From Chloroflexota bacterium (GTDB lineage: Bacteria > Chloroflexota > Anaerolineae > Caldilineales > Caldilineaceae): a stretch of 41,088 nt of DNA. The notes beneath the pieces are model-generated. The model saw only the letters and a list, made by a program, of their open reading frames with translations. It did no database searches and was not told the DNA's origin. Position 1 is the first letter of the stretch; each line of letters starts with the position of its first letter. A program made the translations under genes and the position numbers. This document shows positions 35,490 to 41,088 of the stretch, piece after piece. The stretch covers positions 135,690 through 176,777 of the forward strand of contig DMDA01000130.1 of the NCBI GenBank assembly GCA_003451595.1, in the 5' to 3' direction.

Positions 35490-35527
35490 AGTATCTTGGG
35501 TGCAGTATCTTGGGTGCAGTATCTTGG
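35490..35527. repeat. 14-bp tandem repeat, 2.7 copies
   Basis: AGTATCTTGGGTGC occurs at 35490-35503 and 35504-35517 and a 10-base partial copy AGTATCTTGG at 35518-35527. It lies between the kinase stop and the EAD1 gene, 36 bp before that ATG. No known function; it may mark a slippage site. Confidence 0.8.
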
Positions 35528-35562
35528 AGTCATCTGGCGCCCCCTTGAATCCAGACACCGCT

Positions 35563-36078
35563 ATGACGCTCACTGGCTCGCAAATTGCCCAACTGCTCGA
35601 CGCCCTGCTCGCTGCCTACCCGCGCCGCGACAACCTGCGCATGCTGGTGCGCGTCGAACTCGACGAAAACCTGGACGCCATCGCCGGCGGCGACACGCTG
35701 CGCGCCGTCGCCTTCAGCCTGATCGAGTGGGCGCAGCGCACCGGTCGCACCGCGGACCTGATCGCGGGCGCGCGCCGCGGCAATCCTGGCAACCCGGCGC
35801 TGCAGGCATTTGTGGAGACGCTCGACCTCAAACCGGCCGATCCATCACCCGACTCGCCGCCTGCTGCGCCGTCACCGACGATCGCCGCATTCCTGCGCCG
35901 CCAGAAGGAGGAGCGGCTGCGCGTGCTGATGGCGCAGTATGAAGCCGCCAGCCAGCAGCTTGCGCTGGAACTGAACGCCGCCAATCGCCCGCTCTTGCAG
36001 GAGCAGTTGCGGCGGCTGGAGGCGGAGATGGCGGCGGTGCAGGCGGAGATTGACGAAAGCAACCACGTGTTGTTGTAA
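35563..36078 (+). CDS. Effector-associated domain 1 (EAD1) protein with C-terminal coiled coil
   Basis: 171 residues. Residues 1-90 match EAD1: LTGSQIAQLLDALLAAYPRR, NLRMLVRVELDENLDAIAGG, LRAVAFSLIEWAQRTGRTAD and LIAGARRGNPGNPALQAFVE. EAD1 is a death-like adaptor domain that joins effectors in bacterial conflict systems by like-with-like binding. After a Pro/Ser linker, residues 108-171 are a charged coiled coil (QLALELNAANRPLLQEQLRR, MAAVQAEIDESN). No effector domain is fused, so this is likely the adaptor half. ATG 35563 opens the conserved part; no ribosome site is clear. The next gene is the FGE-like pseudogene. Confidence 0.85.
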   Translation: MTLTGSQIAQLLDALLAAYPRRDNLRMLVRVELDENLDAIAGGDTLRAVAFSLIEWAQRTGRTADLIAGARRGNPGNPALQAFVETLDLKPADPSPDSPPAAPSPTIAAFLRRQKEERLRVLMAQYEAASQQLALELNAANRPLLQEQLRRLEAEMAAVQAEIDESNHVLL

Positions 36079-36127
36079 CAACGCCGATGACTTGTGTGCT
36101 GACATATCCTTTCGCCGGAGGTGACGC

Positions 36128-37207
36128 ATGACCAGCCAATCAACGCCGCCTGATCCGAGACGTAGGTCCTTGTGGAGTATTTTCACCGATCTTGATGCCG
36201 CCGCAGAGTGTGGTCGGCAGGCTGGTCGCGCCTGGCGCGAACTATCAGGCGTGGGTGCAAGAGGAACTGTACCCGGATGCTAAGGACCTGGTCGATCGCG
36301 TGGTGAAGCCACTTTTGGAGCAGACATCTGCACCGCCATCGGTGGTTGAAGCGCCGTCGGAACTGGAGACTTTTGAGCCGGCGCAGCCATCCGACCCAAC
36401 GCGCTGGCATGCACTGGCGCCGGAGATGGTCTATATCTCGCCCGGTTGGTTCTGGATGGGCAGCGACAAACGCCGTGATCCCGATGCCTGGGATAATGAA
36501 ACGCCGCTGCAACAGGTCTTTCTCAACGGCTACTGGATCGTGCGATACCCGGTCACCGTGGCGCAGTTTGCGGCGTTTGTGGATGCCACCGGCTATCGGA
36601 CTAGAGCGGAGACCGAGGGGCGCGCACACGTGTACACAGGTAGAATTTGGATTTGGGTGGACGGCGCATACTGGCGTCACCCACGCGGACCCGAAAGCGA
36701 TGTACGCAACAAAGCTGATCATCCTGTGACCTGCGTCACCTGGCGTGATGCGCAGGCATATTGCGACTGGCTCACGCGGGCGACGGGCGGCGCTACCGCC
36801 TCCCCAGTGAAGCCGAATGGGAGAAGGCGGCGCGCGGCACGGATGGGCGCCTCTACCTATGGTGCAACGAGAAGCCGACCAGAGCGCACTGCAACTTCAA
36901 CATGAATGTGGGCGATACTACCCCCGTGGGCAGCTATCCCAAGGGCGCCAGTCCCTACGGCGTGTTGGATGCCGCCGGCAATGTGTGGGAATGGACAAAC
37001 AGCCTGTGGAAAGGGTATCCTTATGACGCGACGGACGGTCGTGAGGATTCGCATAGTGAAGGGGGCCGTACCGTGCGCGGCGGCTCGTTCAGCAATATTG
37101 ACTGGAGCGTGCGCTGCGCCTACCGTTGCTGGAGCAGTCCAATCTACCGGGGTGACGACGGGGGGTTTCGGGTGGTGTCCCCCGGCTCTGAGGACTCTGA
37201 TTTCTGA
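36128..37207 (+). pseudogene. Frameshifted FGE/SUMF1-fold protein, DGR-target-like
   Basis: The gene starts at ATG 36128 with GGAGGTG at 36117-36123. The frame shifts by one extra base near 36209 (after AAAE the next conserved part is VVGRLVAPGANYQ) and back by one missing base near 36788 (DWLTRATG then RRYRLPSEAEWEKAARG). Read across both, it encodes about 358 residues: a short N-terminus, then the formylglycine-generating-enzyme fold (MVYISPGWFWMGSD, YWIVRYPVTVAQFAAFVDAT, HPVTCVTWRDAQAYCDWL, GNVWEWTNS, TVRGGSFSN, GGFRVVS). This fold is a common target of diversity-generating retroelements, with variable residues at the C-terminus. The net frame is restored, so sequencing error is possible. 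Confidence 0.8.
37067..37180 (+). other. Variable-region-like segment of a diversity-generating retroelement target
   Basis: The C-terminal part of the FGE-fold frame reads RTVRGGSFSNIDWSVRCAYR, then CWSSPIYRGDDGGFRVVS. In known targets this is where adenine-directed changes fall: N/S/D/Y-type positions between the fixed RGGS, VRCAYR and GFRVV anchors. It ends in the G/C-rich GGGGGGTTTCGGGTGG, as initiation sites do. No matching template repeat was found in the window. Confidence 0.55.
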
Positions 37208-37256
37208 GACCTCTGGTCTCTGGAAATCTGGCGCTCTGCGCCTCTGGCGAGGGGGT

Positions 37257-37280
37257 GTGGGGGAGCGCAGCGTCCCCCAC
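37257..37280. other. 8-bp hairpin downstream of the variable-region-like segment
   Basis: GTGGGGGA (37257-37264) pairs exactly with TCCCCCAC (37273-37280) around an 8-nt loop. Known retroelement targets have a hairpin or cruciform shortly after the variable region; this one lies 77 bp after it. It could also be simple terminator structure. Confidence 0.5.
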
Positions 37281-37289
37281 ATGCAATTT

Positions 37290-37317
37290 GCCGCCGAAGG
37301 CGGCCCGAAATTTTTTT
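37290..37317 (+). terminator. Intrinsic terminator after the FGE-like gene
   Basis: GCCGCC-GAA-GGCGGC (37290-37304) is followed after CCGAAA by seven Ts (37311-37317). A GC stem with a T-run 83 bp after the stop codon fits a transcription stop between the FGE-like gene and the toxin-antitoxin pair. Confidence 0.65.
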
Positions 37318-37393
37318 GGGGAGAACTACAGCGGATGCGTGGAAGGAACGGATTTGGTTCGTCACTTTATGGTTGCAGGTAGGACAATGAACC

Positions 37394-37687
37394 ATGATGC
37401 GGGAACTGCCATTCGATGTTGAAAAACTGATTGCGATCTGTCGGGCGCAGGGCGTCAAGCGGATCGGCGTCTTTGGCTCGGTGGCGCGTGGAGAGGCGAC
37501 TGCACAAAGTGACATCGATCTGCTTGTCGAATTGTCGCCGCGCATCAGTCTCCTGGAATTTACGGCGCTGGAACGCCGGCTTTCCGAGGCGCTGGGCAGA
37601 AAAGTGGACCTGCTCACTGAAGCTGCAATCAGCCCGTACCTGCGTCAGCAGATTTTGGATGATGTGCAGATTCTCTATGAAGCATGA
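37394..37687 (+). CDS. mntA: MntA-type minimal nucleotidyltransferase antitoxin
   Basis: 97 residues. The MNT signature GS-x10-DxD is complete: GVFGSVARGEATAQSDIDLL (Gly28, Ser29, Asp40, Asp42). The rest is a short alpha-beta nucleotidyltransferase fold. MntA antitoxins silence HepT by adding AMP groups to a tyrosine near its active site. The HepT gene follows with an 11-bp overlap, so they are coupled. ATG 37394 or 37397 can serve as start; AGGA lies 9-12 nt upstream. Confidence 0.9.
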   Translation: MMRELPFDVEKLIAICRAQGVKRIGVFGSVARGEATAQSDIDLLVELSPRISLLEFTALERRLSEALGRKVDLLTEAAISPYLRQQILDDVQILYEA

Positions 37688-38030
37688 CGACACGCTCTTT
37701 CTACGCCATATCCTCGATGCGATAGCCAAAGTGGAGCGCTATCTGAGCAACGTCGATGAATCGATGTTCTACGAGAATTCCTTACTGCAGGATGGTGTCA
37801 TTCGTCAGATCGAAATCATCGGAGAAGCGACAAAACGGCTTTCCCGCGGACTGCGTGAACAGTATCCTCACCTCCCCTGGCAAGACATCACCGGGATGCG
37901 CGATAAGCTGATTCATGGCTATTTCGGCGTGGACATCGGTCAAGTGTGGCTGACTGCCGTCGATGATTTGCCGGTGCTGAAACGTGAGGTCAACGCGATG
38001 TTGAATACGCTGGAAAGCCCGTCCACCTGA
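37677..38030 (+). CDS. hepT: HepT-type HEPN ribonuclease toxin (DUF86)
   Basis: 117 residues, all helical, DUF86/HepT type. Key segments: LRHILDAIAKVERYL, VIRQIEIIGEATKRLS and the RNase motif in MRDKLIHGYFGVD, where R-x4-H is followed by Gly-Tyr. The Tyr is the expected target of MntA AMPylation (RX4HXY). HepT cuts tRNA or mRNA when free. ATG 37677 lies inside the end of mntA. This is a type VII-like toxin-antitoxin pair next to a retroelement relic. Confidence 0.9.
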   Translation: MKHDDTLFLRHILDAIAKVERYLSNVDESMFYENSLLQDGVIRQIEIIGEATKRLSRGLREQYPHLPWQDITGMRDKLIHGYFGVDIGQVWLTAVDDLPVLKREVNAMLNTLESPST

Positions 38031-38037
38031 ATCTGCT

Positions 38038-38430
38038 ATGCCTACTCAGGTCACCGGTGTCTACGCCGACGTCTATTTGTGGGAGAATCTCTACAATGCC
38101 TGGCGCAAGGCGGCGCGTGGCAAGCGCATGCGCGGCCCGGCAGCGGCCTTCGAGTACCGGCTGGAGGACAATCTGATTCGCCGGCAGGAGGAGTTGGCGG
38201 AAGATCGCTACCAGCCTGGCGCCTACGCCAGCTTCACGATCCATGAACCCAAGCGCCGGCTGATCAGCGCAGCGCCCTTCCGCGACCGCGTGGTGCATCA
38301 TGCACTCTGCAACATCATCGAGCCGGCATTCGAGCGCAGCTTTATCGCCCATTCCTACGCCAACCGCGTCGACAAGGGCACACACCGCGCCCTCGACTAG
38401 TGCCAGCGCTGGGCGCGGCGCCATCCCTAG
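38038..38430 (+). pseudogene. N-terminal remnant of a DGR-type reverse transcriptase
   Basis: From ATG 38038 the frame gives 120 residues: LWENLYNAWRKAARGKRMRG, FEYRLEDNLIRRQEELAEDR, FTIHEPKRRLISAAPFRDRV and VHHALCNIIEPAFERSFIAH. The end reads SYANRVDKGTHRALD. This matches the start of DGR-type reverse transcriptases up to the region before the catalytic core. Then TAG (38398-38400) interrupts; the frame goes on CQRWARRHP and hits a second TAG (38428-38430). The YxDD catalytic core is missing, so it cannot be active. The downstream frame is unrelated, which points to a deletion junction. It follows HepT by 7 bp. Confidence 0.85.
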
Positions 38431-38463
38431 CTGGCTGCCTTTGTCACGCCCAACGCGCCGGCG

Positions 38464-38985
38464 GTGCTGGAGACGCTGCGCCGCGCGGTCGAGCGTCACC
38501 CGGAGCAGCGGCTTGCCGGCTACCAGGCGGATGTCGGCTTGCAGGTGAACGCACTCTATGACGTGCTGCGCCACGACATCGGGCTTGCCTACGTGCACTC
38601 GATCATCAGCTTCAATCCCGACGCGGCGGCGTTCGATCAGCGTGTGCGTCTGCCCACCGAGACGCTGCGCCAGCGCTCCGCCAATTGCCTGGACGCCGCG
38701 CTGCTCGTCGCCAGCCTGCTCGAAGCGTGCTCGCTCCACCCGGCGCTGCTGCTCAGCCGAGATCATGCCCTCGTCGGGTGGGAGACGCATCCGCGCCGCG
38801 GCGAGTGGGCGTGGCTGGAGACGATCGTCTTTCTCACGAGCGACTTTGCTGAAGCGTGTGACCTAGGGAAACGCAAAGCCGCTTTCTTCCGCCAACGGCG
38901 AGAGCAGACCGGCGACGCCACCTGGCAGCGCCTGTTGTCGGTCAAGGCGCTGCGCACACAGCATCACATCACGCCGTTGGAATAA
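38464..38985 (+). CDS. Transglutaminase-like domain protein, probably N-terminally truncated
   Basis: 173 residues from a GTG. Segments ETLRQRSANCLDAALLVASL (Cys in NCLD) and LLLSRDHALVGWE (His) match the Cys and His of transglutaminase-like domains found in large DUF4011-type and related proteins. The opening region before it (FVTPNAPAV, then GYQADVGLQVNALYDVL) is also of that type but begins inside the reverse-transcriptase frame with no ribosome site. It is therefore likely a fragment of a longer gene joined to the retroelement remnant by deletion. It may not be expressed. Confidence 0.55.
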   Translation: MLETLRRAVERHPEQRLAGYQADVGLQVNALYDVLRHDIGLAYVHSIISFNPDAAAFDQRVRLPTETLRQRSANCLDAALLVASLLEACSLHPALLLSRDHALVGWETHPRRGEWAWLETIVFLTSDFAEACDLGKRKAAFFRQRREQTGDATWQRLLSVKALRTQHHITPLE

Positions 38986-39005
38986 CCGCCAGATCGGGTA
39001 CAATT

Positions 39006-39022
39006 GAGTTGCGAGTTGCGAG
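39006..39022. repeat. Short heptad run GAGTTGC x2.4
   Basis: GAGTTGC-GAGTTGC-GAG is a short 7-bp tandem run in the 180-bp gap before the GlcG-like gene. Unit length and the TTGCG core recall the longer heptad array before lutB. The rest of this gap shows no gene. Confidence 0.5.
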
Positions 39023-39165
39023 CGGAGTCTGTGCTGTGCGGCTGGAGATCGCCATCTGCTCACTGATTCAGTCCGCGCAGACCCGCTGTATCCGCGCAAT
39101 TCGCGTTCTATTCCGCCGGCGAAACGACGACATCGATTGTATCGGTGAACCCAAAGGAGAGTCAC

Positions 39166-39573
39166 ATGCATCAGCAGCACACACTATCCCATCACGACGC
39201 CCTGCGCGTGGTCGAAGCGATCCGCGCCGAGCTGGAGAAAGCGGGCAAGGGTGCGGCCATCGCCGTCGCCGATGCCCACGGCGAGCTGATCGCGTTTCTG
39301 CGCACCGATGGCTGCAAGCTGCCCTCGATCCAGATTGCCATCAACAAGGCGTTCACCGCCGCGCGCGAGCAGAAGCCCAGCCGCGCCATCGGCGATTCGT
39401 CGCGCGACAGCCAGTGGCCCATGACCAACTTCGGCGACCTGCGCTACACGGCGTGGGGCGGCGGCGTCCCGCTGGTCTACAACGGCGAGGTGGTCGGCGG
39501 CGTCGGCGTCAGCGGGCTGCCGGAGGAAGAAGACATGGTGCTGGCGGCGCTGGGCGCACAGGTGATCGCGTAA
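39166..39573 (+). CDS. GlcG/HbpS-family haem-degrading-like protein (DUF336)
   Basis: 135 residues with the compact GlcG/HbpS fold: SHHDALRVVEAIRAELEKAG, AIAVADAHGELIAFLRTDGC, QIAINKAFTAAREQKPSRAI and GVPLVYNGEVVGGVGVSGLP. Members bind haem or small organic acids and often form octamers. AAAGGAGA at 39153-39160 supports ATG 39166; an in-frame GTG at 39145 would overlap this site. The neighbours are unrelated accessory genes, so its role is open. Confidence 0.85.
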   Translation: MHQQHTLSHHDALRVVEAIRAELEKAGKGAAIAVADAHGELIAFLRTDGCKLPSIQIAINKAFTAAREQKPSRAIGDSSRDSQWPMTNFGDLRYTAWGGGVPLVYNGEVVGGVGVSGLPEEEDMVLAALGAQVIA

Positions 39574-39579
39574 CCGCCT

Positions 39580-39951
39580 ATGCTGAAATTGACGCCTGCT
39601 CAACGCGCTGAATACCGCATCGGCATGGCTCGCCGCGCAGCCGAGTCGCAGCGCCGTCGCACCGAACACCTGGCGCGCGCATGGGAGGTGGCAAACGCTG
39701 CCGCCGCCCTGCTGCGCACCAGGTACGGTGCGACGCGTGTCGTGATCTTCGGTTCGCTGGCGCAGCCGGATCGCTTTCATGCGCGCTCGGATGTCGATCT
39801 GGCGGTGTGGGGCATCGACGAAAGGTCGTATTTGCGTGCAGTCGCCGATGTCACCGCGCTTGACGCTCATCTGCTGGTCGATCTTGTACGCGTTGAGGAA
39901 GCAGCGCCATCTTTGCTCGCCGTCATTGAGCAGGAGGGACAAGAGTTATGA
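39580..39951 (+). CDS. MNT-type nucleotidyltransferase, second MNT-HEPN pair
   Basis: 123 residues. A helical, Arg-rich start (about 1-45) leads to the nucleotidyltransferase core VVIFGSLAQPDRFHARSDVD, with GS-x11-DxD. It then ends in LLVDLVRVEEAAPSLLAVIE. Compared with the first pair the spacing is one residue longer and there is an extra N-terminal helix. It overlaps the next HEPN-like gene by 4 bp (ATGA), which marks a coupled antitoxin-toxin unit. It starts 6 bp after the GlcG-like gene. Confidence 0.8.
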   Translation: MLKLTPAQRAEYRIGMARRAAESQRRRTEHLARAWEVANAAAALLRTRYGATRVVIFGSLAQPDRFHARSDVDLAVWGIDERSYLRAVADVTALDAHLLVDLVRVEEAAPSLLAVIEQEGQEL

Positions 39952-40451
39952 ATTTTTCTGAAATTGCAGCGCTAAACGGACGCTTGCAACAGGCGCTGCT
40001 CGACATCGAGCGGGTGGTGGAGCGGGCTGAAGCAATGCTGCAAACCGCGCGCGCGACAAGCGATAACGACTACTACTACGATGGGATTGCGCTCAACCTG
40101 CATAGCTTTTACGCTGGGGTTGAGGCGATATTTGAGGACGTTGCACGCACACTTGATGGTGTAATTCCCGACAGCCCGAACTGGCATCGGGAACTGTTGA
40201 AACAGATGGCAGCGCAGATCGCCGGTGTGCGTCCTGCCGTTATCTCGGTCGAGACGCGTGATTGCCTGGACGAGTATCGTAGTTTTCAGCATCTCGTGCG
40301 CAACCTGTACACCTTTCGTCTGCGCGCCTCACGCATCGCCGAGCTATGCGATGGACTGCGCAGTTGCTATGCTGCGCTTCATGCGGATGTGGTGGAATTC
40401 ATGCAGGCCATGCAAAGCCTCGATGCGCCAGCGGATGGAGAGCGAGCATGA
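39948..40451 (+). CDS. HEPN (HepT-like) protein, partner of the second MNT
   Basis: 167 residues, all helical. The central part YYYDGIALNLHSFYAGVEAI followed by FEDVARTLDG is typical of HEPN helices, and the C-terminal FQHLVRNLYTFRL segment resembles the H-x-x-R-x-x-Y motif of HepT-like proteins, where the active residues sit. It differs from the first HepT in length and motif form, so it is a separate subfamily. Its start overlaps the MNT stop, and its stop overlaps the ROK kinase start (ATGA at 40448-40451). Confidence 0.75.
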   Translation: MNFSEIAALNGRLQQALLDIERVVERAEAMLQTARATSDNDYYYDGIALNLHSFYAGVEAIFEDVARTLDGVIPDSPNWHRELLKQMAAQIAGVRPAVISVETRDCLDEYRSFQHLVRNLYTFRLRASRIAELCDGLRSCYAALHADVVEFMQAMQSLDAPADGERA

Positions 40452-41088
40452 CAGCATATGTGGCAGGCATCGACCTGGGCGGCACCAAGATCGAGGTGGG
40501 GCTGGTTGCGCCGGACAACCGCATCGTGGCGCGTAAACGCTTTCCCACCGAGGATCAGCGGGGGCCGGCGTCGGTGGTGGAGAGGATTGCGGCGTCTCTG
40601 GACGAGCTGCAGGGGCAGTTGCCTGGTGGCGAGCGCGTGGCGGCGGTCGGCGTCTGCACGCCTGGACCGGTCGATCACGCGTCGGGCACGCTGATCGACC
40701 CGCCCAACATTCCCGGGCTGCACCACACGCCACTGGCGGCGCTGCTCAGCGATCGCCTGGGCGTGCCGGTGCGCATCGACCATGACGCCAAAGCCACCGG
40801 GCTGGGCGAATATCACTACGGCGCCGGGCGCGGCGCGCGCAGCATGGTCTACGTGATCGTGGGCACCGGCGTCGGCATCGCCATCATCGCCGACGGGCAG
40901 ATTTACCGCGGGCTGCACAATTCGGCGGGCGAGTTCGGCCACGCGACGATGGATCGCTTCGGCGCGGTCTGTTCGTGCGGTTCACGCGGTTGCGTGGAGA
41001 CCTTCATGAGCGGACCGTGGCTGGCGCGACGCTACGCCGCCGCCCAGCGCGGGGAGGCGCCCACGCTGGAGACCGTCACCACGCTCGG
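40448..41088 (+). CDS. ROK-family sugar kinase (partial, cut by the window end)
   Basis: The first 213 residues are present and the frame is open at the right edge. ATP-site motif GIDLGGTKIEVGLV is at 7-20, the sugar-binding catalytic Asp is in RIDHDAKATGLGE, VIVGTGVGIAI is the second phosphate loop, and GEFGHATMDRF with CSCGSRGCVE forms the ROK zinc site (His plus three Cys). This layout fits glucokinase or other hexose kinases of the ROK group. ATG 40448 overlaps the stop of the HEPN gene, so it may be read from the same message although it is probably a housekeeping gene. Confidence 0.92.
   Translation, partial: MTAYVAGIDLGGTKIEVGLVAPDNRIVARKRFPTEDQRGPASVVERIAASLDELQGQLPGGERVAAVGVCTPGPVDHASGTLIDPPNIPGLHHTPLAALLSDRLGVPVRIDHDAKATGLGEYHYGAGRGARSMVYVIVGTGVGIAIIADGQIYRGLHNSAGEFGHATMDRFGAVCSCGSRGCVETFMSGPWLARRYAAAQRGEAPTLETVTTL

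Noticed and set aside
36785..36792. Programmed -1 frameshift in the FGE-like gene
   Set aside because: No slippery heptamer or downstream stimulator is evident, and a second opposite shift exists upstream, so decay or sequence error is simpler.
37677..38030. HepT-like gene as the accessory Avd protein of the retroelement
   Set aside because: Both are small helical proteins, but the RX4HXY motif and the coupled MntA gene identify it as a toxin of a toxin-antitoxin pair.
38398..38430. Amber recoding (pyrrolysine-type readthrough) in the reverse transcriptase frame
   Set aside because: Two nearby TAG codons plus loss of the catalytic core fit a pseudogene; nothing in the window supports recoding.

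Overview
The window looks like a chromosomal segment of a GC-rich, Gram-positive-like or monoderm bacterium, most likely a Chloroflexota member near Caldilineae/Anaerolineae. This is inference: it rests on the gene mix (MsrPQ, MeaB with a stand-alone B12-binding mutase subunit, translin, Mut7-C, EAD1 and FGE-like conflict genes, retroelement reverse transcriptase) and on the style of the genes, not on an rRNA marker. No rRNA, tRNA or CRISPR array was seen. Coding density is high and most genes are GC-rich; one AT-rich island (about 25.9-28.9 kb) stands out.

Layout. 0.2-2.3 kb: three exported lipoproteins (rhodanese, YtkA-like, MauG-type dihaem cytochrome c peroxidase). 2.5-4.5 kb: ABC-F ATPase. 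4.7-7.2 kb: DUF2231 membrane protein divergent from the periplasmic methionine sulfoxide reductase pair msrP-msrQ. 7.2-13.8 kb, minus strand: phasin-like protein, ComEA-like DNA receptor, then a tight run of EEP nuclease with two CBM21-like domains, PLD-family protein, acyl-CoA dehydrogenase and SDR. 14.2-15.6 kb: B12-binding mutase subunit with MeaB. 15.7-19.3 kb, minus strand: translin, a Cas4-N-terminus-like mini membrane protein, a 650-residue unknown and a TMEM175-type channel. 19.5-21.4 kb: GNAT, DUF4177, alkyltransferase-like protein and MOSC protein, closed by a bidirectional hairpin shared with ssb. 22.1-25.9 kb: M24 peptidase, LutA-like and LutB-like lactate oxidation proteins, separated by two inverted arrays of 7-bp units. 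26.0-28.3 kb: an AT-rich type II restriction-modification pair (HTH-bearing methyltransferase plus TdeIII-like nuclease), followed by about 630 bp without a convincing gene. 28.9-31.4 kb, minus strand: Mut7-C protein and a fusion of 2-hydroxyacid dehydrogenase with an SbnI/SerK-like serine kinase domain. 31.6-35.5 kb: large hybrid histidine kinase. 35.5-40.5 kb: accessory region with an EAD1 protein, a frameshifted FGE/SUMF1-fold gene with a diversity-generating-retroelement-like variable region, a MntA-HepT toxin-antitoxin pair, the amber-interrupted N-terminus of a DGR-type reverse transcriptase, a truncated transglutaminase-like gene, a GlcG/HbpS protein and a second MNT-HEPN pair. 40.4 kb to the end: a ROK sugar kinase cut by the window edge.

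The strongest leads are (1) the relic of a diversity-generating retroelement with its conflict-type neighbours, (2) the dehydrogenase-serine kinase fusion, (3) the heptad inverted-repeat arrays placed directly before lutA and lutB, (4) tandem glycogen-binding-like domains on an EEP nuclease next to a PLD protein, and (5) a perfect 16-bp palindrome before a methyltransferase that carries its own HTH. All functional statements come from motif reading by eye; no database search was run.
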